Assembly: GCA_965206015.1 (NCBI GenBank) | Contig: CBDBIW010000002.1 | Coordinates: 248,001-312,000 of the forward strand | Origin: JAJCYL01 sp965206015 | GTDB lineage: Bacteria > Bacteroidota > Bacteroidia > Cytophagales > Cyclobacteriaceae | Length of the DNA stretch: 64,000 bases | Direction: 5' to 3' | Part shown: positions 7,299-16,513 of the stretch, in pieces | Layout of the letters: each line of letters starts with the position of its first letter | Position numbering within the stretch: the first letter of the stretch is position 1 | Made by a program: the position numbers and the translations under genes | Notes under the pieces: generated by a model | Databases searched by the model: none | The model's input: the letters and a program-made list of their open reading frames with translations, nothing else | Told to the model about the DNA's origin: nothing

Positions 7299-9359
7299 TT
7301 ATTTAAATTTTACAATCATAATAGAATGATCATCTCCCATAGTCTTTTCATCCGAAAATTTGTACAAATCTTCAACCAGACCCTTTTTTATCAGTTCAGG
7401 TGGGTTTTCAGCATGCTGCTCAAGAGATTTTTTTAACCTCGAATAGCCATATTCATCTCTTTGAGCATTTGCAGCCTCAGTAATTCCATCAGTATACAAC
7501 ACAATAATATCGCCCGGGTTGTATTGGAATTCGTTGATTTCTACGTATTTATGGAATTCGTTGTTTCTTAAAATACCCAAACCCATTCCTTTTGTTTGGA
7601 AGAAGTCGGCCCTTTTACTTTTTGAACGATAGTAAAGGGTAGGACTGTGACCTGCTCTTGAAAATTCTATCGTTTTTTTTTCAAAATCCACAATATAAAA
7701 AGCGAGCGTAATAAAGGAGGACCTTTCAAGGCATCGGCTTAACGCACTATTGGCATTAATCATAAACTCCTTTGGAGATAAATTGAGCTGGACGAGGCTA
7801 TGAAAGATTCCCTTCATCTGAGACGTATTGAAAGCAGCTGAAGTCCCTTTTCCCGAGACATCGCCAATAACTAATGCGATTCTATTTTCATTGTAACTGA
7901 AAATGTCATAGTAGTCACCCCCAACTTCATCGGCTGCTTTTGAAAATGCCAGAATTTCAACTTCATCATTACAAATTAACTTCTCTGGCAACAAACTTTT
8001 TTGAACCCGGTTGGCAATTTTTAGTTCTTCTTTATATCGTTCGTTTTTAATCGCTTCATTTAATAGCCGGAAATTTTCAATCGAAATACTGGTCTGATTT
8101 ACAAATGTTTCAATGATGCCAGCCATTTCTTTATCAAAACCATCAGATACTTCCTTAAGCAAGACTATTGTAGCAACGTGTTGGGTTTTTGCCAGAACAG
8201 GGCATGCAAGAATGGATTTGTAGTTACTTCCTTTCAACGAACCTGTAAATTTTGATACTTTAATACTGTTCGGGTCAAAGTCTGAACTAAAAATTTGTTT
8301 GATTTCTTTTTCACGAACCCGGCCTTTTATCTCAGGAATCTTATCCTCCTCAAGGTTCCTGGCATGAGCATTGAACATATTACCCTTACTATCGATTAGT
8401 TCTATCCAGGCGGCATCAGCAAAAACGGCACTCACTGAACTATCTAAAAGAATTTCATATACCTGATCTTCATTTTTTTCGGAAGGGATTGACTGGCTGA
8501 GTCTTTGGAAACTGACTACCTCCTCTAATTTCTTTTCGAAAACTGATGAGGTTGGCAGGTTAAATATGATCACAAGAACTGCAATCACCGAGTAGATGAA
8601 AATAAATGTAAATAATGCGAGAACGTAGACATCATTAATGAGGTCGATGGCGAGTTGGTTCTCCTCAGAGTATCGCACCAGATTACGGAAGAAGTAACCG
8701 AGGTAAATCAACACCAGAATAATGAAAAGAATGCTTTTCCATTTCTGCCTAAAATTGAGATATGCAACCCATTTAAGATTAAATGAAAGGATGAAAGCCA
8801 TCAACACTAAAATGGTAAAGACAATATTGAATGGTATCTCAAACATCCCATAACCAAGAAGGTTGAATAATAAACCTCCGGTCAGGGCATACTCATATAT
8901 TTTCCAGGCCGATGTGAGCCACTTGGATTTTTGATATAGAATGAGTCTTTTCCAGGCAACAAAAGTTGATATAAGAAAGGCCAAAACCAGTCCTGCATTT
9001 AAATGGTAGAAAAAATTGACCATTAAAATATTCTTTGCAAGTGCACTGGATCCAAGAATGTTAAATACAAATCGTATTGATAGAGAAAGAATTGTGGTGA
9101 GCAGACCCGCAGCAAAAACCTTCCAAAGCATATCGAGGAAATTGACACTCTCAGCCTTTATAATAGTATACTGGAAGTAAATAAGGAGGTTGAAAATGAA
9201 CAGGATGAGCATTGCTCGAGGTAATACAGCAGGGATGTCAAAATTGAGGTTGTGAGACTGCCCGAACAGCATCAATAGATCAACCACCAGGAGCAACGTC
9301 CAAAAAATGATCGCAAATACGACGCTTAAACGGGTTATACCTTTATGGGAAAGCTTCAA
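7299..9359 (-). CDS. Membrane SpoIIE/RsbU-type PP2C phosphatase with GAF domain
   Basis: 686 residues. The N-terminal 270 residues contain about eight hydrophobic segments (for example VVFAIIFWTLLLVVDLLMLF), forming a membrane sensor module. A linker helix and GAF-like domain follow at about 290-430. The C-terminal PP2C_SIG/SpoIIE domain spans about 455-686 with metal-binding motifs EVGGDYYD, VIGDVSGKGTSAA, LYTDGITEA and GDDHSIMIVK. It should dephosphorylate the STAS protein encoded directly downstream, releasing the RsbW partner. It is the first gene of the three-gene unit and so probably sets its transcription. The signal sensed by the membrane or GAF part is unknown. Confidence 0.92.
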   Translation of the reverse strand: MKLSHKGITRLSVVFAIIFWTLLLVVDLLMLFGQSHNLNFDIPAVLPRAMLILFIFNLLIYFQYTIIKAESVNFLDMLWKVFAAGLLTTILSLSIRFVFNILGSSALAKNILMVNFFYHLNAGLVLAFLISTFVAWKRLILYQKSKWLTSAWKIYEYALTGGLLFNLLGYGMFEIPFNIVFTILVLMAFILSFNLKWVAYLNFRQKWKSILFIILVLIYLGYFFRNLVRYSEENQLAIDLINDVYVLALFTFIFIYSVIAVLVIIFNLPTSSVFEKKLEEVVSFQRLSQSIPSEKNEDQVYEILLDSSVSAVFADAAWIELIDSKGNMFNAHARNLEEDKIPEIKGRVREKEIKQIFSSDFDPNSIKVSKFTGSLKGSNYKSILACPVLAKTQHVATIVLLKEVSDGFDKEMAGIIETFVNQTSISIENFRLLNEAIKNERYKEELKIANRVQKSLLPEKLICNDEVEILAFSKAADEVGGDYYDIFSYNENRIALVIGDVSGKGTSAAFNTSQMKGIFHSLVQLNLSPKEFMINANSALSRCLERSSFITLAFYIVDFEKKTIEFSRAGHSPTLYYRSKSKRADFFQTKGMGLGILRNNEFHKYVEINEFQYNPGDIIVLYTDGITEAANAQRDEYGYSRLKKSLEQHAENPPELIKKGLVEDLYKFSDEKTMGDDHSIMIVKFK

Positions 9360-9685
9360 TCGACGGGCCTGCTTGACTAAGAATCTGGCAAGTTAACGAA
9401 ATTCACAAGTTTTTATTGATTTCCATTTAATCCGGGAGAAGTATTCAATCATCAAGTCCTTTGATTACGAACGCAAGTGGAAATGATTCCTCAACACTCT
9501 GCCCGTAAAAACGAAAAAGGTAAAGGCAACAATCAGGAAAAAGAGGTTTTGAAGAGCAGCCCCTGATAGGAAAGTTAATGCGCATTCATCCATGTATCAA
9601 TTGATTTACTCCTGTTCCTGTTCCAGTATCAATAGACTCACTACCGTTCTATAATGTAGTGTGAATTAAACGCTGTCTGCTGAAT

Positions 9686-9719
9686 CATTCCTTTGGGGGG
9701 CATGCCCCCCAAAGGAATG
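9686..9719. other. 34-bp perfect palindrome in the 9360-10183 intergenic region
   Basis: Seventeen-bp arms (9686-9702 and 9703-9719) are exact reverse complements around the central CATG; each arm reads cattcctttggggggca. The loop-free GC core flanked by A/T could form a cruciform or a very stable hairpin. A second imperfect C5/G6 hairpin lies at about 9766-9790. No coding sequence of convincing quality exists in 9360-9850. Confidence 0.9.
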
Positions 9720-9855
9720 TGTTCTGAATCCAAAGGTAACCGCTCTCCAGATTTAATCGAAAGAATCCCCCGATGCTTTGCATGGGGGGTTGCGCATAGA
9801 AAGTCAGCTATCTTTATTCTATGGAGTATAGCCATATAATCCATAGAAGTAAAAT

Positions 9856-9931
9856 CCGTTGTGCCAACAAATCTGATTGCAACGGATCAGTCAATAACTT
9901 GAAAGTGGCTATTGTCCAACTGGCACAACGG
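9856..9931 (+). mobile_element. 76-bp IS982-derived mini-element
   Basis: Eleven-bp inverted ends ccgttgtgcca (9856-9866) and tggcacaacgg (9921-9931) bracket a segment that translates as SDCNGSVNNLKVAIVQLAQR. It matches the C-terminal end and 3' tip of the IS982 fragment at 60544-60775 (FDCNRPIHNLKVDIN, then the same tip in the stop-codon region). This looks like an internally deleted, MITE-like relic with both tips but almost no transposase. Confidence 0.65.
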
Positions 9932-10014
9932 GTTATTATAAACGCAACTTGTTTTTACCTGTGTGATGAGCTGCCGGTTTCTCTCCAGCCTGATCAGGTT
10001 TTAATTGGCAATAA

Positions 10015-10104
10015 ATTATTGACCTGGCGACCAATTTTAAATGGACAGTAGGAGTAACAGGCATCGGATTGGCAATAATCGGTTTAATTATCAAATACGG
10101 ATGA
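10015..10104 (+). pseudogene. C-terminal scrap of a small membrane protein
   Basis: A stop-to-stop frame reads DLATNFKWTVGVTGIGLA followed by IIGLIIKYG and TGA. This looks like the last transmembrane segment of a small protein with no start codon. The family is not recognised. It could be chance, but the hydrophobic glycine-rich helix is unlike the flanking spacer. Confidence 0.25.
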
Positions 10105-10183
10105 GCTGATCAACCTTTTTTAATACCTTTATCCCTGATGGAGAACGACCCGTTGAAAAATTAACATCTAACACATAAGCACC

Positions 10184-13100
10184 ATGAAAAACACAATGAC
10201 ACAACACACAAAAAAGCCATTGGCCAAAGTCAAGACCTTAATTACCTTACTTGCTCTTCTCTTTCTCTCTTCCCTTGCTTTGGCACAGAATAATCCGTCA
10301 GACTATTTTGTACTAAAAATAAACACCACCGCTGGCACTAACGCTCAAGACGACACCTTTGAGTTTCATACCCAGGACATGGATTATATGGTCGATTGGG
10401 GAGAAAACAACGGTTTTGAGCCAATAACAACAGGAACTACCAGCCATACCTTTAGCACAGCAGGAGAGCATACCATAAGGTTTAAAAACCTGAACGATAT
10501 TTATATAAATAACAGCAGTGGTAAAGAAAAGTACACCTCCATTGAACAATGGGGCACTGCTGAATGGAATGCCCATATGTCGAGGGCTTTTCGTGGGGCA
10601 GGTAACTTAACTGCCCGTAGTGATGCTGGCACTCCTGATATGAGTTCGGTAACAAATATGAGTCTTATGTTCAATGATGCCACTTCTTTCAACCAGGATA
10701 TAGGCAGTTGGGATGTTTCTCAGGTAACAGATATGAGTAGTATGTTCAATGGTGCCGATGCTTTCAACCGGGATATAGAAAGTTGGGACGTTTCTCAGGT
10801 AGCAAATATGGTTGGTATGTTCAATGGTGCCGGTTCTTTCAACCAGGATATAGGAAGTTGGGATGTTTCTAAGGTAACAGATATGTTTGCTATGTTCAGT
10901 GATGCCGATGCTTTCAACCAGGATATAGGAAGTTGGGATGTTTCTCAGGTAACAGATATGTCTGTTATGTTCGCTGGTGCCGATGCTTTTAACCAAGATA
11001 TAGGAAGTTGGAATGTCTCTAAGGCAACAAGTATGAATTTTATGTTCCAACATGCCAGTTCTTTCAACCAAGATATAGGAAGTTGGGATGTTTCTCAGGT
11101 AACAGATATGAATAGTGTGTTCCATGGTGCCGAAGCTTTCAACCAGGATATAGGAGGTTGGAATGTTTCTCAGGTAACAAATATGGGGAACATGTTCGAA
11201 GGTGCCATTTCCTTCAACCAGGATATAGGAAGTTGGGATGTTTCTAAGGTAACACGTATGACTTTTATGTTCAATGATGCCACTGTTTTCAACCAGGATA
11301 TAGGAGGTTGGAATGTTTCTAAGGTAACAGATATGGCTCGTATGTTCGAAGGCACTGCACTTTCACCAGAAAACTACGATGCACTTTTAATTGGCTGGAA
11401 TGCACAAACCCTTCAAACAGGGGTGACTTTTCATGGAGGAAATTCTAAATATACATCAGCAGCACAAACTGCCAGAGATAGTATAGAAAATGTCCATAAC
11501 TGGAGGATTACTGACGGTGGGTTAATTGATGCCAACGATCAACCTACACGTATTTTTCTTTCTTCTACAAATATTTTAGAAAACGAGCCGGCAAACACCA
11601 CAGTCGGCATCCTATCCACCGACGGAGGAGCGACTTCTTATACCTATACATTCACATCAGGAGACGGAGATACAGATAATACGGGTTTTACTATTTCAAG
11701 AACAGCACTACAACTTACAGCCCCTGCCGATTACGAAACAAAAAGAAGCTATTCAATACGTATAAAAGAAGATGGTACGAGTATTGAGCAACAATTTACC
11801 ATCTCTGTTGTTGCTAAGACAGCACCCACAGTAAGCACAACAGCAGCAAGTACCATTATTTCTACAGCCGCAACTCTAAACGGTGATATAACCCAAGACG
11901 GAGGAGCAGAGATTACAGCAAGAGGTTTTGTATATGCTACATCAAACACAGATTTAACAATTATGGGTGCTACAAATGTTACTGTAAGCGGTACAACAGG
12001 AACTTTTTATAAAGGCATTACAGGTTTAACAGCAGGCACAGAGTATTATTACAGAGCCTACGCCACCAATACGGTAGGAACAACTTATGGAGAAGAGCAA
12101 AGTTTTACAACATTATCATTATCAGAAGAACTCGAACAACAGCTCGAACATTTTGTACTAAAAATAAACACCACCGCTGGCACTAACGCTCAAGACGACA
12201 CCTTTGAGTTTCACACCCGGGACATGGAGTATGAGGTTGATTGGGGAGAAGGCAGCAGTTTTGAGCCAATAACAACAGGAAATACCAGCCATACCTTTAG
12301 CACAGCAGGAGAGCATACCATAAGGTTTTTAAACCTAAATGATATTTATATAAATAACAGCAGTGGTAAAGAAAAGTACAGCTCTATTGAACAATGGGGT
12401 ACTGCTGAATGGAATGCCGATATGTCGAATGCTTTTGATGGGGCAACTAACTTAACTGCGAGTGATACTGCAGGCACTCCTGATATGAGTTCGGTAACAA
12501 ATATGTCTGGTATGTTCAATGATGCCACTGTTTTCAACCAGGATATAGAAAGTTGGGACGTTTCTCAGGTAACAGATATGGGTCAGATGTTCAATGGTGC
12601 CGCTTCTTTCAACCAGGATATAGGCAGTTGGGATGTTTCTCAGGTAACAAATATGAGCGGTATGTTCTTTAATGCCGATGCTTTCAACCAGGATATAGGA
12701 GGCTGGGATGTTTCCAAGGTAACAAATATGGAGAGTATGTTCGATGATGCCAATGCTTTTAACCAGGATATAGGAGACTGGGATGTTTCTCAGGTAACAA
12801 CTATGGCTGCTATGTTCAGTGGTGCCGATGCTTTTAACCAGGATATAGGAGACTGGGATGTTTCTCAGGTAACAACTATGGCTTTTATGTTCTTTTTAGC
12901 CGATGCTTTTAACCAGGATATAGGAGGCTGGGATGTTTCTCAGGTAACAAGTATGTCTACTATGTTCAGTGGTGCCGATGCTTTTAACCAGGATATAGGA
13001 GACTGGGATGTTTCTAAGGTAACACGTATGACTTTTATGTTCAGTGGTGCCGATGCTTTTAACCAAGATATAGGAGACTGGGATGTTTCTAAGGTAACAA

Positions 13101-14785
13101 CTATGTCCAGCATGTTCAATGTCACTGCACTTTCGCCAACAAACTACGATGCACTTTTAATTGGCTGGAATGCACAAACCCTTCAAACAGGATTGAATTT
13201 CCATGCAGGCAGTTCTAAATATACATCATCAGCACAAACTGCCAGAGACAATATAGTAGATGCTACAAATGGTCATGGTTGGACGATTACTGACGGTGGG
13301 TTAATTGAAGCCAGCGATCAACCTACACGTATTTTTCTTTCTTCCACAAATATTTTAGAAAACGAACCGGAAAATACCACGGTAGGGACACTATCTACAA
13401 ACGGAGGAGCGGCCTCTTATGGCTATACATTCACAGCAGGAGACGGAGATACAGATAATGGGAGTTTTAATATTTCAGGAACAAAACTACAACTTATAGC
13501 CCCTGCCGACTACGAAACAAAGAGCAGCTATACAATACGTATAGCAGTAGATGGTACGAGTATTGAGCAACGATTTACCATCTCCGTTATTGATGTACAA
13601 GAAGCTCCTCTACTAAACACAACAGCGGCAAGCACTATTACTTCCACAACGGCCACTTTAAACGGCAATATAACTTCTGACGGAGGAGCAACCATTACAG
13701 CAAGGGGATTTGTATATGCTACTTCAAACGCAGGTTTGACAATTGAGAATACAGCAGCAGATACTGTTATTGTAAGCGGTACAACAGGTGTTTTTACAGA
13801 AAACATTACAGGTTTGACAGCAGGCACAACCTATTATTACACAGCTTATGCAATCAATAGCGTCGATACAACTTACGGAGAGGTACAAAGTTTCACTACG
13901 GAGGCAGTGGTAGGGGCAGTCGCACCCACAGCAAGCACAACAGCAGCCAGCGATATAACTTCTACAACAGCCACTTTAAACGGCCATATAACTTCTGACG
14001 GAGGAGCAACCATTTCAGCAAGGGGCTTTGTATATGCTACATCAAACACAGATTTGACAATTGACAATAGAGCAGCAGATACTGTTATTGTAAGCGGTAC
14101 AACAGGTGTTTTGGAAAAAGACATTGCAGGTTTAACAGCGGGCACAATGTATTATTACACAGCTTATGCAAGCAATAGTTTGGGAACAACTTACGGAGGC
14201 GAACAAAGTTTTACAACATTGGCCGCCGTAGCACCCACAGCCAGCACAGCAGCGGCAAGTGCTATTACTTCTACAACGGCCACTTTAAACGGCAATATAA
14301 CTTCCGACGGAGGAGCCGCCATTACAGCAAGAGGCTTTGTATATGCTACATCAAACGCAAATTTGACAATTGGTGTTACGGGTGTTACGGATGTTGTTGT
14401 AGGCGGTACAACAGGTGTTTTTGAAAAAGACATTACAGGTCTGACAGCAGGCACAAAATATTATTACAGAGCCTATGCAACCAATAGCGTGGGTACAACT
14501 TATGGAGGAGAACAAAGTTTTACTACGGAAGCAGTTTTGTCTATTGAGGATTTTGAGCAATCGGCTGTTGCTATTTCGCCAAACCCGGCCACCGGTATTG
14601 TAAACATCACCGTGTCAGAAAAGACAGGTTACAAATTGCTGGATACCGGAGGCCACCTGCTTCAACAGGGAACTTTCGCCACAGGAGCGCACAGCATTGA
14701 TATTTCGCCTTTGTCCACAGGGATTTATCTCTTCATTCTAAACACCGGTAAAGGGAGTTTTACCAGGAGAATTATCAAGAATTAG
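10184..14785 (+). CDS. DUF285/BspA-like multidomain surface protein, T9SS cargo
   Basis: 1533 residues. A signal peptide (LITLLALLFLSSLALAQ, cleavage near ALA-Q) is followed by two homologous halves, each with a WGDG-type PKD-like segment, a 25-residue DUF285 repeat block (9 copies, about 165-390; 8 copies, about 785-985) and a cadherin-like segment containing QPTRIFLSSTNILENEP. Four fibronectin-III-like modules (starting near 550, 1145, 1245 and 1350, each with TATLNGxI and ARGFVYATSN) precede a C-terminal sorting domain (SPNPATGIVNITV to the end at RRIIKN). It should be secreted by the type IX system and anchored or released at the cell surface; an adhesion role is inferred. The DNA of the two halves is near-identical over long stretches, implying recent intragenic duplication. 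It is a single gene, followed 26 bp later by an IS4 element. Confidence 0.9.
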   Translation: MKNTMTQHTKKPLAKVKTLITLLALLFLSSLALAQNNPSDYFVLKINTTAGTNAQDDTFEFHTQDMDYMVDWGENNGFEPITTGTTSHTFSTAGEHTIRFKNLNDIYINNSSGKEKYTSIEQWGTAEWNAHMSRAFRGAGNLTARSDAGTPDMSSVTNMSLMFNDATSFNQDIGSWDVSQVTDMSSMFNGADAFNRDIESWDVSQVANMVGMFNGAGSFNQDIGSWDVSKVTDMFAMFSDADAFNQDIGSWDVSQVTDMSVMFAGADAFNQDIGSWNVSKATSMNFMFQHASSFNQDIGSWDVSQVTDMNSVFHGAEAFNQDIGGWNVSQVTNMGNMFEGAISFNQDIGSWDVSKVTRMTFMFNDATVFNQDIGGWNVSKVTDMARMFEGTALSPENYDALLIGWNAQTLQTGVTFHGGNSKYTSAAQTARDSIENVHNWRITDGGLIDANDQPTRIFLSSTNILENEPANTTVGILSTDGGATSYTYTFTSGDGDTDNTGFTISRTALQLTAPADYETKRSYSIRIKEDGTSIEQQFTISVVAKTAPTVSTTAASTIISTAATLNGDITQDGGAEITARGFVYATSNTDLTIMGATNVTVSGTTGTFYKGITGLTAGTEYYYRAYATNTVGTTYGEEQSFTTLSLSEELEQQLEHFVLKINTTAGTNAQDDTFEFHTRDMEYEVDWGEGSSFEPITTGNTSHTFSTAGEHTIRFLNLNDIYINNSSGKEKYSSIEQWGTAEWNADMSNAFDGATNLTASDTAGTPDMSSVTNMSGMFNDATVFNQDIESWDVSQVTDMGQMFNGAASFNQDIGSWDVSQVTNMSGMFFNADAFNQDIGGWDVSKVTNMESMFDDANAFNQDIGDWDVSQVTTMAAMFSGADAFNQDIGDWDVSQVTTMAFMFFLADAFNQDIGGWDVSQVTSMSTMFSGADAFNQDIGDWDVSKVTRMTFMFSGADAFNQDIGDWDVSKVTTMSSMFNVTALSPTNYDALLIGWNAQTLQTGLNFHAGSSKYTSSAQTARDNIVDATNGHGWTITDGGLIEASDQPTRIFLSSTNILENEPENTTVGTLSTNGGAASYGYTFTAGDGDTDNGSFNISGTKLQLIAPADYETKSSYTIRIAVDGTSIEQRFTISVIDVQEAPLLNTTAASTITSTTATLNGNITSDGGATITARGFVYATSNAGLTIENTAADTVIVSGTTGVFTENITGLTAGTTYYYTAYAINSVDTTYGEVQSFTTEAVVGAVAPTASTTAASDITSTTATLNGHITSDGGATISARGFVYATSNTDLTIDNRAADTVIVSGTTGVLEKDIAGLTAGTMYYYTAYASNSLGTTYGGEQSFTTLAAVAPTASTAAASAITSTTATLNGNITSDGGAAITARGFVYATSNANLTIGVTGVTDVVVGGTTGVFEKDITGLTAGTKYYYRAYATNSVGTTYGGEQSFTTEAVLSIEDFEQSAVAISPNPATGIVNITVSEKTGYKLLDTGGHLLQQGTFATGAHSIDISPLSTGIYLFILNTGKGSFTRRIIKN
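10686..11345 (+). repeat. 75-bp DUF285 repeat block 1 (9 copies)
   Basis: Period 75 bp, encoding FNQDIGSWDVSQVTDMSSMF followed by about five variable residues. Copies differ mainly at the four to six residues after the MF and after VT. The DNA core ttcaaccaggatatagga is nearly invariant. Confidence 0.9.
12534..13110 (+). repeat. 75-bp DUF285 repeat block 2 (8 copies)
   Basis: Same 75-bp unit as block 1, with GDWDVS and GGWDVS variants clustered here. The preceding segment (about 12150-12480) is a near copy of about 10305-10630, so block and leader were duplicated together. Confidence 0.9.
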
Positions 14786-14811
14786 GATTGGAGGAGGTTT
14801 TTAGAGCTTGC

Positions 14812-16350
14812 TGGTGAGAACACCATAGTCGTTAACTTAAGGGTGCAGATGGTTTTCTTTTTAAAGTGAGCATACCCTTCTCGGGTAGATTTTGTTAGTT
14901 TTCTCCCCATTTTTGGTACTTTAAATAGCGGGTTATTTTTCTTTGATTTTGCCCCCGCAATGACATTACTAATATCATCAAACTAAGGGAGAAACACACT
15001 TCAAATTAGCAGGAAAATCTTTATTCAGAAGTATGCTGATGAACTTAAGTATAGCATTGAGAATACTCTGTCAAAAGAAAAAATAGATCAACTAGCCAAG
15101 GAAACAGGGTTTGTAAAGCGAAAACGAAAACTGGTTGCTTCTGATCTGTTGAATACTCTTATGTTTTCAACTTGTAATCAAGCTCAAACTAGTCTGGAAG
15201 ATATTGCAGCAGATTTGCATTTAAACTTTGCCATTGATATCAGTAAAGAAGCCGTGCACAAACGATTTACTCAACAAGGAGTTACGTTTTTGCAAGAACT
15301 GATTAAAGAACAATTATCTAGTCATTTTACGTGCATAAAGATTAAGGATTCAACTAGATTATCATTACCAGATGATTACAATGGAGATTATCCAGGTTTT
15401 GGAAACTTCAGCAAGACCAATGGATTAATGCAAATCCAGTACGAATATGATCTATTAAGTGGCCAATGGAAGGACTTGATGTTAACTAATCGAAGTAGAA
15501 ATGATCAAAAAGATTCGAATGAAACAATAGAATCAATTACCGAGGGAGGGTTGCACATTCGTGACTTAGGCTACATTACTCCTACCTATCTGAAAGCAAT
15601 CATAGATAAGTCCGCTTACTTCTTAAACCGGCTACCACCTCAAGCAAATATTTATACCTCAGAAAATAAAGAAGTGTCTTGGAAAGAAATTGATAGAAGA
15701 TTTAATCGATTAGGTATAAGTACTTCTGCACTAGATGTATTTATCTATGAAAAACATAAAATTCCCTGTAGGTTAGTTGTCGAGCGACTTAATGACCGAG
15801 AATATGAAAAAAGACTTAAGAAAGCTCGTCAATCAGCAAAAAGCAGGAAAGTGAATATCTCTGAGGTTCACAAGATCAGATGCCGTTACAATACCTTCAT
15901 TACAAATGTTGAACAACAATATTTACCTGTAGAGAACATAAGAAAAGCCTATTATTTAAGATGGCAAATCGAGTTGGTCTTTAAATCCTGGAAGTCATTT
16001 TTTGAAATTGACCAAGTAAAGAAAGTAAGAAAGGAGCGTTTTGAGTGTCAACTGTTAACTCAGTTGCTCTGGATATTAGTTAATTGGAAACTATTCATGA
16101 CTTGTAACAAATACATCCAAACATATCAACCTGACCAAGGGCTTAGTGTTTTGAAATTTTTCAAAAGATGTAGAAGTCTTTCTCCAACTCTAAGAAAAGT
16201 CCTTATAGATCCTAAATCAATGAACTTATGGATTGAAAATGTGTTCTTACCCGCTATTTATAATACGGCATGTCAAGCTCCTAAAGGTAAAATCACTCAT
16301 TATCAAGTAATTCAACAATGCTTAAGTTAACGACTATGGTGTTCTCACCA
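14812..16350 (+). mobile_element. IS4-family insertion sequence with 30-bp perfect terminal inverted repeats
   Basis: The left end (14812-14841, beginning tggtgagaacaccatagtcg) is the exact reverse complement of the right end (16321-16350). Total length is 1539 bp with one transposase frame. No matching direct repeat is visible in the flanks (left ...agagcttgc, right acaagggca...), so a target duplication was lost or a rearrangement followed insertion. The right flank falls inside a tyrosine-recombinase coding remnant; the left flank is the spacer after the DUF285 gene. Confidence 0.9.
15149..16330 (+). CDS. IS4-family transposase
   Basis: 393 residues from a TTG at 15149. DDE motifs are visible: first acidic residue in IKDSTRLSLPDDY (about residue 69), second in GGLHIRDLGYITPTYL (about 135), and the Y-(2)-R-(3)-E-(6)-K signature YYLRWQIELVFKSWK (about 280). 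The same frame is open upstream to 14987 and encodes a family-like N terminus (KIDQLAKETGFVKRKRK), yet contains no ATG, GTG or TTG before 15149. An in-frame ATG at 14960 is separated by a TAA at 14984. The true start is thus either a rare codon (ATT 15005, with gggag upstream) or was lost by mutation. The stop codon lies within the right terminal repeat. Confidence 0.85.
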   Translation: MNTLMFSTCNQAQTSLEDIAADLHLNFAIDISKEAVHKRFTQQGVTFLQELIKEQLSSHFTCIKIKDSTRLSLPDDYNGDYPGFGNFSKTNGLMQIQYEYDLLSGQWKDLMLTNRSRNDQKDSNETIESITEGGLHIRDLGYITPTYLKAIIDKSAYFLNRLPPQANIYTSENKEVSWKEIDRRFNRLGISTSALDVFIYEKHKIPCRLVVERLNDREYEKRLKKARQSAKSRKVNISEVHKIRCRYNTFITNVEQQYLPVENIRKAYYLRWQIELVFKSWKSFFEIDQVKKVRKERFECQLLTQLLWILVNWKLFMTCNKYIQTYQPDQGLSVLKFFKRCRSLSPTLRKVLIDPKSMNLWIENVFLPAIYNTACQAPKGKITHYQVIQQCLS

Positions 16351-16351
16351 A

Positions 16352-16513
16352 CAAGGGCAAGAAATTCAAATATTACCAGGGCACAGTTCCGGCAAGACTA
16401 CAGAGATATACACACATATTGCCAATACATCTATGAATGCTATAAAAAATCTATTATATTCATGTAGCTATAAAAGAAATAAGGACATAATGTTCCTTAG
16501 GAATTGTTACTAA
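16352..16513 (+). pseudogene. C-terminal remnant of a tyrosine recombinase (XerC/D-like)
   Basis: Reading from 16352, directly after the IS4 right end, gives QILPGHSSGKTTEIYTHIAN and continues to TAA at 16511. The pattern LGHSS-KTTEIYTH is the His/Trp-box plus nucleophilic Tyr region of phage/ICE-type integrases. Everything upstream of this segment is missing. It suggests an integrated element once ended here. Confidence 0.7.

Noticed and set aside
9641..9844. 67-codon minus-strand frame over the palindrome
   Set aside because: Crosses the palindrome, no family-like sequence, no start context.
10607..11125. Long minus-strand frame (172 codons) and several 60-100 codon minus frames through 13528-14560
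   Set aside because: Antisense shadows of the 75-bp and fibronectin-like repeats; periodic products with no domain logic.
10686..13110. CRISPR-like regular repeats
   Set aside because: Period 75 bp with coding constraint and no conserved-repeat/unique-spacer pattern; DUF285 repeats.
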